This document shows positions 1-7,716 of a stretch of 61,987 nucleotides of DNA, piece after piece (position 1 is the stretch's first letter; the number at the start of each line of letters is the position of its first letter). Position numbers and translations under genes: made by a program. The notes below the pieces were generated by a model, which did no database searches, was not told the DNA's origin, and was given only the letters and a program-made list of their open reading frames with translations. The DNA is from an uncultured Collinsella sp. (GTDB taxonomy: Bacteria; Actinomycetota; Coriobacteriia; Coriobacteriales; Coriobacteriaceae): the NCBI GenBank assembly GCA_902479095.1, contig CABSNL010000004.1, positions 1 through 61,987 on the forward strand, in the 5' to 3' direction.

Positions 1-46
1 TACACTTCTAGCTTCGTCGGCAGCGTCAGATGTGTATAAGAGACAG
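1..46 (+). other. Residual Nextera library sequence (not genomic)
   Basis: Positions 14-46 match the Nextera read-1 transposon adapter in full, ending in the mosaic end GTGTATAAGAGACAG. Positions 1-5 fit the end of the P5 oligo and 6-13 (TTCTAGCT) fit an 8-nt i5 index, from memory of the kit lists. This is a library artefact left at the contig edge. The real genome begins at 47, and any reading frame that runs through here gains false residues. Confidence 0.97.
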
Positions 47-1270
47 ATCCTGGATGTAGCGGTCGGAGAGGTTCGCGGCGGCCTCGATAGCACCCTGCGT
101 ATAGCGCACATGGTGGTGCTCCTCGTAGCGCGGCTTGAGCGCGGTCAGAATCTTGACCGTGTCCTCGACGCTCGGCTCCTCGACATCGATGGTCTGGAAG
201 CGACGCTCGAAGGCCGGGTCCTTGGTGAGGTACTTGCGGAATTCCTCGGCCGTGGTGGCGCCGATAATCTGGAAGGCACCGCGCGCGAGCACGGGCTTGA
301 GCATGGAGCTCGCGTCGATGGAGCCCTCGGCAGAGCCGGCACCGATGATGGTGTGCATCTCGTCAATAAACAGGATGACGTCGTCAGCTTCGGTGGCCTC
401 CTGGATCACGTTCTTGAGGCGCTCCTCAAACTCACCGCGATACTTGGCGCCCGCAACGAGGCCCGGCAGGTCGAGCGTCCAGATGTTCTGGTTCATAAGG
501 TTCTCGGGCACGTTGCCAGCTGCAATCTGCTGAGCCAGACCCTCGACGATGGCCGTCTTGCCCACGCCGGGGTCACCCAGGATAAGCGGGTTGTTCTTGG
601 TGCGACGCGAAAGAATTTCCATCATGCGCTGGACTTCCTTTTCGCGACCAATTACAGGGTCGAGCTCGCCGTCGCACGCCTTCTGCGTCAGGTTGGTGGC
701 GAACTGCTTGAGCGTGTCGGTGCCGCTCCCCTTTTGCTGCGAGGCGTCCGAGCCGCTAAAGAACGGCAGGCCCGCACCGGGACGACCGGCGCCGGCTCCG
801 GCGAGCGGACGCTTCTTGTCCTGATCCTTGGCGGTAAGCTTTTCGATAGCCTTTTTAATGGAAGCGGACGACACACCCAGGCGCATGAGGATGTCCATGG
901 CCATGCCGTTGCCCTCTTCGACGATGCCGATCAGCAAGTGCTCGGTCGACACGTAGGTCTGGTTGTTCTCACGCGCCACGCGGAATGAACGCTCCATCAC
1001 GCTAATGACGAGCGGCGTAAAGGCGAGCTTGGCCGCCTCGGTCTCCTCACTGGGCTCGGGAACCGTGGTCTGGACCTCTTTGAGAGTATCCATGATGTCA
1101 TCGTAGGAGATGTCGAGCGAGCGCAGCGCCTCAGCGGCAATGCCCTCGTCCTCCTTGGCAAGCGCGAGCAGCAGATGCTCGGTACCCACCTTATTTGAAT
1201 GAAGATCGAGCGCCTCCTGCTTGGCCATGGACATGACCTTGCGCGCTCGATCGGTAAATCTATCTAACAT
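47..1270 (-). CDS. clpC: ClpC ATPase, N-terminal 408 residues (truncated by contig end)
   Basis: Hsp100/Clp AAA+ unfoldase that feeds substrates to the ClpP peptidase in the cytoplasm. Visible parts: two Clp-N repeats (about residues 1-150, each with a TEHLLL or TEHLLIG motif), a Gly/Ala-rich linker, then the first AAA+ module with Walker A GDPGVGKTA and Walker B VILFIDEMHT. The second AAA+ domain and C-terminus lie beyond the contig edge. The start at 1270 (MLDRFTDRARK) is chosen over an upstream in-frame Met because it matches the family N-terminus and has AAGGAA upstream. The last residues of the open frame (LSLIHI) come from adapter and are excluded. No CtsR-like heptad repeat is evident upstream, so its stress control is not shown here. 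Confidence 0.95.
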
Positions 1271-1462
1271 GCTCGTTTCCTTACATGAGTTCATCGAAAT
1301 CAAAACGCCCGCCCGTCGGCGGCGCTTTTGTCTCTTTACCCACAGGCTGTCTATGTTAACAGCTGGAGGAATATCTATAAACCCGGCTCACATGAATGCA
1401 GGTTATGACCGCATCGCGGGACTCACCGCGCGATGCGCGACAGGCGCCCCGCAAGAGAAACC

Positions 1463-2152
1463 CTAGGTGTCTTTCACCACGTCGGGACTCGTCGCACGCG
1501 ATGCGCGATAGGCATCGGCCTCCTTGGAGACGCGTTCGAGCAGCTCGGATGTATCGACGCCCTCGACTTGCGCGACCGTTTCCACCGTCTGCATGGCGAC
1601 CGCCCTCAGGTACGCGCACGCGCTGTCCCCCAGCTGCTCGAGGTCTATCTCCTCGCCGCCCTCCCGGGCAAAGCCGACCGCCATCACAAAGCCCATGATG
1701 CCCGAGACCAGAAAGCCCACCGCAAAGCTCGAATCTGCCTTGAGCTCTTCTCCGTCGGGGTGGACGATCTCTCTCACGCGGTCGATGATGATCGTATGGA
1801 TGCCCTGCACGACCTGCTCGGCGGCACCCGCCCTCATGGTGATGACGATGCGCCGCAGCAGGCAGCGGACGTCGCGCCGGTCGAACGCCGAAAGGTCGCC
1901 CTCGCTCGAAAAATGCCAGAGGGCATCGGTGATAAGCTCGTTATCCTGCAGCAGCTGGGTCATGGCGATGGCGACGAGTTCATCGAAATCGTGAAAATAG
2001 TAGTAAAACGTTCCGCGATTGCACTGGGCGGCGCGGGTCACCTCGCCAACCGACAGCTCGAAGATGCTGTTGTTCTCGATGAGCTCCCAAAACGCCTCGA
2101 TGATACGGGTGCGCGCATCGGGCGCATCGGCGTCCTTACGCGGTCTCGCCAT
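1463..2152 (-). CDS. TetR/AcrR-family transcriptional regulator
   Basis: 229-aa one-component repressor. Residues about 10-60 hold a TetR-type helix-turn-helix: RTRIIEAFWELIE, then SVGEVTRAAQCNRGTFYYYF, the classic recognition helix. The C-terminal ligand domain is not recognisable by sequence. The start at 2152 (MARPRKD) lies inside the end of the upstream activase gene, whose stop codon is at 2136-2138, so the two genes overlap by 17 nt and are probably translationally coupled. A perfect 21-bp palindrome at 6625-6645, in front of the activase, is the obvious candidate operator, which would make the unit autoregulated. The effector is unknown; a CoA thioester is one guess given the partner gene. 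An alternative ATG three codons upstream (2161) is possible. Confidence 0.88.
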   Translation of the reverse strand: MARPRKDADAPDARTRIIEAFWELIENNSIFELSVGEVTRAAQCNRGTFYYYFHDFDELVAIAMTQLLQDNELITDALWHFSSEGDLSAFDRRDVRCLLRRIVITMRAGAAEQVVQGIHTIIIDRVREIVHPDGEELKADSSFAVGFLVSGIMGFVMAVGFAREGGEEIDLEQLGDSACAYLRAVAMQTVETVAQVEGVDTSELLERVSKEADAYRASRATSPDVVKDT

Positions 2153-5100
2153 GCGCCTCACCGCACCCCTGCGCCTTGGCGTTCATGATGAGCATCTGAA
2201 GACGGTTCTCCACGTTGGCGAAGCTCACGTCGGGATCGTAGTCGAGCGGCAGGAACTGCGCCGTGGGATACTGCTCCTTGAGCGCATGGATGAGCCCGCG
2301 CCCCACGACATGGTTGGGCAGACACCCGAACGGCTGCAGGATCACGAAGTTGCGGCAGCCGCGCTTGGCGTGCTCGAGGATCTCCGCCGGAATCAGCACG
2401 CCCTCGCCCGCATCGAACGTATGGTGCAGGATCTTATCGCTCGCGCGCACGAGCTCGGGCATGCGCGTCGGCGGCTCGTAGAGCGGGCTCGCCGCGCCCA
2501 GGCGGTCGCAACGGTCGTGCGCGAGCTCGAACAGGTTGTCCGCCGTGGCGTACCAGGCCTTTTCGGGCAGCGACAGGTCAACGTGGAACTCGCGCGACTG
2601 CGCATGCTTGTAGAAATAGGTCTTGCGGATCACGTCGGTCATGCGCGCCTCGATGACCTCGAGCCCGTTGTCCTCGAGGTAGCGCTCGATCTCGTGGTTG
2701 GCGCCGAGATGGAAATTGAGCAGGTACTCGCCCACGATGAGAACGGTCGGATGCGGGTTCGAGCGGTCGTACGGAACGGCGTCCATGATCGCAAGCGCGC
2801 GTTTGAAGCCCGTCGCCTGGCCTCTCAGCCCGGAGCGCTCCATGCCCTCGATAACCTCATCGAGCGCGCGGTCGAACGCAGCGTCCGCCGCGCCCTTCTC
2901 GAGCTCGTAGGGACGGATGCGCCTAAGCATGGCCTCGAGGGCATCGATCATGGGAAGACCGTAGGCGATCTGGATGCTCGGGCCAAGGCCGAGCTTGAAG
3001 CCCGGATGCGCATTGTGGGCATCGACGTCGTCGTTGGTGAGCACCGGGACATAGTCGTATCCCGCGTCGTCGAGCGCGCGGCGCAGCAGGGGCATGTAGT
3101 GCGTCAGGCGGCAGTCGCCGATATACTTGCCAGTCACCACGGCGACGTCGTGCGGGTCGTACTTACCGCTCTCGAGTGCCGCAAGCGCCTCGCCGATCAC
3201 GATTTGCGCGGGGAAGCAGATGTCGTTGTGCACATAGCGTTTGCCCAGGCGGATGGCATCCTCGCGCCCGATATCAAGGGCCTCGGCGCGCACGCCCTGA
3301 TTGCGCATCGCCGCGGTCATGAGCCTGCAGAACGCATGGGAGGTGTTGGGGACCAGCGCGATCTTGTCGTGCCGGTCGCGCTTGGTGTACTTGACCTTAT
3401 ACGGGTCATCGAGCGGATGGACCGCGTGCACCCGGGCGCCCTCGGCACGCTCCTCCGCGCGACGACGGTTGACCGACTCGATAAACGAACGCACGCGAAT
3501 GCCCATGGGACCGGCGACGTCGCTCTCATCGAGCTTGATCATCATCGGAACCTTGGAGCCCATCTCGCCCATCATGCGCGCGATCTCGTCGGTGAGATAC
3601 GCATCGTGGCCGCAGCCGAAGCTGCCCATCTGCACGAGCTCGAGCTCGGGCGTCGATGCGACGATGACCGCGCACGACAGCATGCGCGCATGGTAGTTGT
3701 TCACGATGTCGATGCGGCTGTTGGAAAGATCGACGTTGCAGACCCCCGGCACCGCATCGGGCGTCAGCACGGGGATGCCGCGCTCAGAGAAGAGCTTGGG
3801 CAGCCCGTGGTTGACCAGCGGGTCGTTGTGGTACGGGCGCGAAGCGATCACCACCGCGTAGCCGCCGTCCTCGCGCACGTTCTCGAGCACCTGCCTGCCG
3901 CGCAGCTGCAGCTGGTTCTCAAACGTCTCCTGCGCGCGGTCCGCCTGCTCGGTCGCCTTGGCAACCAGGTCGGCATCGATATCGAAGGTCTCCTTGCACC
4001 ACGCCTTGAGCTGGCGGTTTCGGTCGCCCTCGTCGTACCAGTGGAACAGCGGCGTATCGAACGGAACGCCGAAACGCTCCTCCGGGTTATCGGAATTGCG
4101 CATCACGTAGGGGTATCCCTTTACGACGGCGCACATCCACTCGCTGGTAGAGGCGGTGTTTTCGGTGGGCACCGTCGTGATGATGGGCATGAAGATGCGG
4201 TCGACGCCGGCGTCGACGAGATTGCGGATGTGCCCGTGGACGAGCTTGGCCGGGAAGCACACGGTGTCGGATGTGACGTGCGCCAGACCGCGCTCGTACA
4301 TCGCCTTGGTGCTGCGTCCCGAGACGCGCACCTTAAAGCCGAGCGTGCTGAAGAACGTCGACCAGAACGGCATGGTGTCCCAGAACTCGAGCACACGGGG
4401 AATGCCGATCGTGACATCGCGCCCCCCGCAGACGGGAACCGTGGGGTACGACTCGAACAGCAGCTCCTCGCGGTCGACAAAGAGATTGGGGGCAGCCGCG
4501 GTCCGGTCGCGCCCCGTGCCGGGTGCCTGTGCCTCGCAAGCACCCTGCGGACGCAGCTCCTCCGCCGCGGGAACCTCGCGCACGAGCTCATCCCATGAGA
4601 TGGCGCCGCCGCGCGGGCAGCGATTGCCCGTGACGTAAAGCGAGCCGTCGCCAAATGCCACGACCGCGCGCTGGCAGCGGTTGTTGCACCGACGGCAGGT
4701 AACGCCGCCGAACTCGCGATGCTCGAAGCGCTCCACGGCATCGAGCCCGATAAACGACGTGTCGGCGTCGCCCTTGCGGCATTCCTCGCGCGCGAGCAGG
4801 GCGATACCGATAGCGCCCATCAGCCCCGGGTGGGGCGCACGCGTGACGGGTTTGCCCAGATACTGCTCGAATGCGCGCAGCACCGCGTCGTTTCGGAACG
4901 TGCCGCCCTGGACGACGACTTTGTCGCCCAGACGGTTGAGATTTGAAACGCGAATGACCTTGGTGAACACGTTCTCGATAATCGAACGGCAGAGACCGGC
5001 CATGATGTCGCCCGGACCCTTACCGCGCCGCTGCTCGGAAACGACGCTGCTGTTCATGAACACCGTGCAGCGGCTGCCGAGAACGGCGGGGGCTTTGGAC

Positions 5101-6575
5101 GAAAATGCCTCGGTCGCGATATCCTCAACGGCTATTCCGAGGTTTTTGGCAAAACCCTCGAGGAACGAGCCGCAGCCCGCAGAGCACGCCTCGTTGACGA
5201 CGATATCGGTCAGCACGCCGTGGTTGAGCCAGATGGCCTTCATATCCTGTCCGCCGATGTCGAGCACGAAGGTCGCATCGGGAACGCATGCGCACGCGGC
5301 GCGGGCGTGCGCGACCGTCTCGACCGTATGGTAGTCGGCGTGGAACGCGCGCGCGAAAAGCTCCTCGCCGTATCCCGTGGTGCCCACGGCATCGATCGCA
5401 AGCGTGACTCCCGCTGTCTCCCAGCGGTTCTTCAAGCTGACAAGACCCTGTTGGGCGACGTCGAGCGGTCTGCCGTTATTAGACGCGTAGAACGAATCGA
5501 CAAGCTCACCCGCCTCATCGACCAGGGCGAACTTGGTCGTCGTGCTCCCCGAATCGATACCGAGCGCCACACGCACCGTCTCTCCGGGCGCATACGCATC
5601 CGGACCCTTTGCCGGCGTCTCTTTGCCATGGCGTGCCGTAAAATCCGCCTGCTCGGCAGGTGTGGCAAAAAAGGGCTGGGCAAGACGTCCCTCCCCGCTT
5701 GCGGGCGCGACCGTCTCGAGCTTATCCAGCCGGACAAAAGCGTCGGGAAGGTCGATCGGTTGGGACGATGCGAACATGTCGGTCAGCGACAGGGCGGCAC
5801 CGCGCGCGACCATGATCTGCGGATCGCGCGGGACGATAACCTGATCGTCCGATAGATTCAGTTGCTCCCGGAACACGCGGACCAGCGTGGGGTTGTAGGC
5901 GAGCGTACCGCCCTCGAAGATTACCGGCGGCTCGATGTCGATACCCTGGGCCAGACCGCCGATCGTTTGGCGGGCGACCGCGTGAAGCGCCGAAAGCGCC
6001 AGGTCGGTGGTAGGAATGCCCTCGTTGAGCAGCGGCTGGATATCGGTCTTTGCGTACACGCCGCAGCGGCCCGAGACCTCGTGGACGGTCGTTCCCCGGC
6101 TTGCGAGCTGCTCGAACTCGCCCGATTCGGTGCCGACCCCCATGAGCTTTGCCATCTCGTCGATAAATGCACCGGTACCGCCTGCGCACGAGCCGTTCAT
6201 GCGCATGTCGGCAACCTCGATGTCTCCCTTATCGTTGGTGCGGAAGAAGATTATCTTGGCGTCTTGGCCGCCCAGCTCGATGGCGCAGCGCGTCTGCGGA
6301 TAGAACCTGCTGATCGCGAGCGCGTTGGCGACCACCTCCTGAACGTACGAGGCGCCCAGCGCGGTCGCGATATCGCGCGCACCAGAGCCGGTCACCGCAA
6401 CGCGCAGCGACTCATGGGGAAAGCGCTCGGCGAGCTCGCCGAGCATGGCGCGCACGCTCGCTGTCTGACACGCCCCGTGGCGGCGATATCCCCACCACGC
6501 CTCGGTCATATCCTCGTGCATCGCGTAAACTTTGGTCGTCGTCGACCCTACGTCCAGTCCTACTAGCAACGCCAT
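2136..6575 (-). CDS. Giant fused acyl-CoA dehydratase activase (BadF/BcrA x2, DUF2229, HgdB-like)
   Basis: 1479-aa protein of the 2-hydroxyacyl-CoA dehydratase activase group. Family members couple ATP hydrolysis to low-potential electron transfer through a [4Fe-4S] cluster. Two ASKHA ATPase domains are present: DVGSTTTK at about 8-15 with Cys130 (NGSCAGGTGAF) and Cys171 (SGRCGVYAKTD), and DSGSTTTK at about 341-348 with Cys464/468 (NEACSAGCGSF) and Cys503 (SRCTVFMNS). A Cys knuckle follows (C627, C630, C634, C653), then a DUF2229 region (about 700-920) and an HgdB-like C-terminal region (about 1090-1330, VHNDICFPAQI). Activase and putative reductase parts thus sit in one chain. The substrate is unknown. 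GGAG precedes the ATG at 6575. It forms an operon with the TetR gene, and a paralogue occupies 57376-61951. Confidence 0.85.
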   Translation of the reverse strand: MALLVGLDVGSTTTKVYAMHEDMTEAWWGYRRHGACQTASVRAMLGELAERFPHESLRVAVTGSGARDIATALGASYVQEVVANALAISRFYPQTRCAIELGGQDAKIIFFRTNDKGDIEVADMRMNGSCAGGTGAFIDEMAKLMGVGTESGEFEQLASRGTTVHEVSGRCGVYAKTDIQPLLNEGIPTTDLALSALHAVARQTIGGLAQGIDIEPPVIFEGGTLAYNPTLVRVFREQLNLSDDQVIVPRDPQIMVARGAALSLTDMFASSQPIDLPDAFVRLDKLETVAPASGEGRLAQPFFATPAEQADFTARHGKETPAKGPDAYAPGETVRVALGIDSGSTTTKFALVDEAGELVDSFYASNNGRPLDVAQQGLVSLKNRWETAGVTLAIDAVGTTGYGEELFARAFHADYHTVETVAHARAACACVPDATFVLDIGGQDMKAIWLNHGVLTDIVVNEACSAGCGSFLEGFAKNLGIAVEDIATEAFSSKAPAVLGSRCTVFMNSSVVSEQRRGKGPGDIMAGLCRSIIENVFTKVIRVSNLNRLGDKVVVQGGTFRNDAVLRAFEQYLGKPVTRAPHPGLMGAIGIALLAREECRKGDADTSFIGLDAVERFEHREFGGVTCRRCNNRCQRAVVAFGDGSLYVTGNRCPRGGAISWDELVREVPAAEELRPQGACEAQAPGTGRDRTAAAPNLFVDREELLFESYPTVPVCGGRDVTIGIPRVLEFWDTMPFWSTFFSTLGFKVRVSGRSTKAMYERGLAHVTSDTVCFPAKLVHGHIRNLVDAGVDRIFMPIITTVPTENTASTSEWMCAVVKGYPYVMRNSDNPEERFGVPFDTPLFHWYDEGDRNRQLKAWCKETFDIDADLVAKATEQADRAQETFENQLQLRGRQVLENVREDGGYAVVIASRPYHNDPLVNHGLPKLFSERGIPVLTPDAVPGVCNVDLSNSRIDIVNNYHARMLSCAVIVASTPELELVQMGSFGCGHDAYLTDEIARMMGEMGSKVPMMIKLDESDVAGPMGIRVRSFIESVNRRRAEERAEGARVHAVHPLDDPYKVKYTKRDRHDKIALVPNTSHAFCRLMTAAMRNQGVRAEALDIGREDAIRLGKRYVHNDICFPAQIVIGEALAALESGKYDPHDVAVVTGKYIGDCRLTHYMPLLRRALDDAGYDYVPVLTNDDVDAHNAHPGFKLGLGPSIQIAYGLPMIDALEAMLRRIRPYELEKGAADAAFDRALDEVIEGMERSGLRGQATGFKRALAIMDAVPYDRSNPHPTVLIVGEYLLNFHLGANHEIERYLEDNGLEVIEARMTDVIRKTYFYKHAQSREFHVDLSLPEKAWYATADNLFELAHDRCDRLGAASPLYEPPTRMPELVRASDKILHHTFDAGEGVLIPAEILEHAKRGCRNFVILQPFGCLPNHVVGRGLIHALKEQYPTAQFLPLDYDPDVSFANVENRLQMLIMNAKAQGCGEAHGETA

Positions 6576-6624
6576 AATGCTCCGTCTCTCGCATTTTTCC
6601 TGCTAGAGATATACCACTCTACGT

Positions 6625-6645
6625 AATACAACAGACTGTTGTATT
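6625..6645. promoter_or_regulatory. Perfect 21-bp palindrome, candidate TetR operator
   Basis: Two 9-bp arms, AATACAACA at 6625-6633 and TGTTGTATT at 6637-6645, are exact inverted copies around a 3-nt centre. The site lies 50 nt upstream of the activase start and the TetR gene is in the same transcription unit. Size and symmetry are typical for TetR dimers. Binding by this regulator is inferred from position. Confidence 0.7.
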
Positions 6646-6656
6646 TAAACTCCGTA

Positions 6657-6690
6657 TAAAAAGCGGCTGCCGAAACGCTTCAGCAGCCGC
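6657..6690 (-). terminator. Rho-independent terminator downstream of the DUF2798 gene
   Basis: A perfect 8-bp stem (6663-6670 with 6683-6690, GCGGCTGC) and a 12-nt loop are followed on the minus strand by five T. It lies 167 nt past the DUF2798 stop codon and just upstream of the activase promoter region, separating the two units. The bases from 6691 to 6856 show nothing else. Confidence 0.75.
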
Positions 6691-6856
6691 CGAATGCACC
6701 AACAGATTGTTCTGCGCGCTAGCACGTCGGGCAACGGAGCAGCACGGGCCCTCCGGTCATGCGCACCGCTCACGCCCGCAATGTCGCCGAGAGAGCTATC
6801 CACGCTTAGGGCTCCAACCAAGCAAGTCGCCCGCGCTCAGCAGATCCCTAAGCGAG

Positions 6857-7405
6857 CTACTCGCACTCAGAAGCCATAGCCTGCTCCAAGAGCTCGGCAT
6901 GCTCCTCCTCGAAAACCGTCCCCACAGGGAAGGCGCGACGGAAGACGAAGTGGGAAATCGGACCGGCTACCAAAAGGTTCCACGGCAGCGCCATCACAAA
7001 ATTATGCGGAATGTTGATCATCCAGATCGCGGGCACGGAATACAGGTTCGCAAGGATGCCGCCGGGCATGTGCGTCAGACCCTCGCAGGCACCGTACAGC
7101 GACATGATGATGACCATGGGAACGAACATGCAGGAGCTGACGGCGAGCGTCATGGCAAGTGGCGAGCTCTTGCCCGGCGTGACCAAGTACTTAAAGGCGA
7201 AACCCTTGGCGAGCGGGCTGGCGACGAACCAGTCGCAGCACATGGCAAAAATGTAGGCAACGGGGAAGCCGAGCCACGCAGCGGCAACGACCTCGCCGTT
7301 GATGGCCCCGTGCTGCAGGGCAACGTTGTAGATGCTCATCCAGAGCACCATGCAAAAGCACATGATAAAGGTGAACAGCAGGCTCTCTCGTTTGTTGATA
7401 GGCAT
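6857..7405 (-). CDS. DUF2798-like four-helix membrane protein
   Basis: 182-aa integral membrane protein of unknown function. About four hydrophobic segments are visible (from residues 10, 45, 90 and 130) with paired Met/Pro-rich stretches, and an acidic C-terminal tail ends the chain. The layout matches my recollection of the DUF2798 family, which has two related two-helix halves. The start at 7405 (MPINKRES) is preferred to an upstream in-frame codon because a GAGAGGA motif precedes it, although 11 nt away. An intrinsic terminator sits in the leader 45 nt upstream. It is transcribed alone or by attenuated read-through from thrE. Its role cannot be told from context. Confidence 0.65.
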   Translation of the reverse strand: MPINKRESLLFTFIMCFCMVLWMSIYNVALQHGAINGEVVAAAWLGFPVAYIFAMCCDWFVASPLAKGFAFKYLVTPGKSSPLAMTLAVSSCMFVPMVIIMSLYGACEGLTHMPGGILANLYSVPAIWMINIPHNFVMALPWNLLVAGPISHFVFRRAFPVGTVFEEEHAELLEQAMASECE

Positions 7406-7448
7406 AAAGGGCAGATTCCTCTCTGTGTTGTACCGCGGCGCCACGCAA

Positions 7449-7500
7449 CAAAAACGGGCGGGCAAGATGGAGCTGTTGGAACTTCATCTCGCCCGCCCGT
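7449..7500 (-). terminator. Intrinsic terminator between thrE and the DUF2798 gene
   Basis: A 10-bp GC stem (7454-7463 with 7491-7500, ACGGGCGGGC) is extended inside by GATG/CATC pairing and followed on the minus strand by five T. It lies 216 nt past the thrE stop but only 45 nt before the DUF2798 start, so it may terminate thrE or act as an attenuator in the DUF2798 leader. Confidence 0.75.
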
Positions 7501-7613
7501 GTTACGCGCGTCTGCGACTACTTATGTGGTGGAACTACCCTAACACGAACGGCGCGCGCTTCGTAAGCGTTGAGTTTGTGGAGATGCAGGGCACCAAAAC
7601 CCCCGACCCCATA

Positions 7614-7680
7614 AGTTGCGGTGGAATACGGACTGTTTTGACCCTTTAAGCAACAATTCAGTCCCTATTTCACCGCAACT
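7614..7680 (-). repeat. Long-stem hairpin with GGGACTG core
   Basis: AGTTGCGGTG (7614-7623) pairs exactly with CACCGCAACT (7671-7680), and pairing continues inward through 7635/7659 with one G-T pair and one C-C mismatch, giving a 22-bp stem around a 23-nt loop. The minus-strand left arm contains GGGACTG, like the GGGAC core of the neighbouring stop-codon hairpins. There is no T tract, so it is not a standard terminator. Confidence 0.7.
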
Positions 7681-7683
7681 CAT

Positions 7684-7716
7684 TTGGTGCAAAGTAACCT
7701 GTCCCCCTTGCACCAA
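7684..7716 (-). repeat. Stop-codon hairpin, copy 1 (thrE)
   Basis: TTGGTGCAA (7684-7692) and TTGCACCAA (7708-7716) form a perfect 9-bp stem. The 15-nt loop reads GGGGGACAGGTTACT on the minus strand. The stem begins at the base after the thrE stop codon (7717-7719). Loop and stem closely resemble the copy at 46172-46204. Confidence 0.85.

Larger units (their letters stand above)
7406..7716. other. Intergenic region with terminator and two adjacent hairpins
   Basis: 311 nt between the DUF2798 start and the thrE stop. It holds, in minus-strand order, a 9-bp-stem hairpin touching the thrE stop (7684-7716), a 22-bp-stem hairpin (7614-7680) and a strong intrinsic terminator (7449-7500). I see no coding potential: the short reading frames have no ribosome site. 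Confidence 0.7.

Noticed and set aside
1408..1436. GCATCGCG/CGCGATGC hairpin after the TetR gene as terminator
   Set aside because: The stem is plausible but no T tract follows on the minus strand, so the call is not supported.
1271..1462. CtsR site or clear promoter before clpC
   Set aside because: No heptad repeat and no convincing -35/-10 pair could be seen.
2019..4598. 859-codon plus-strand frame
   Set aside because: Antisense to the first activase and TetR genes, rich in His/Arg/Asp, with no family features.
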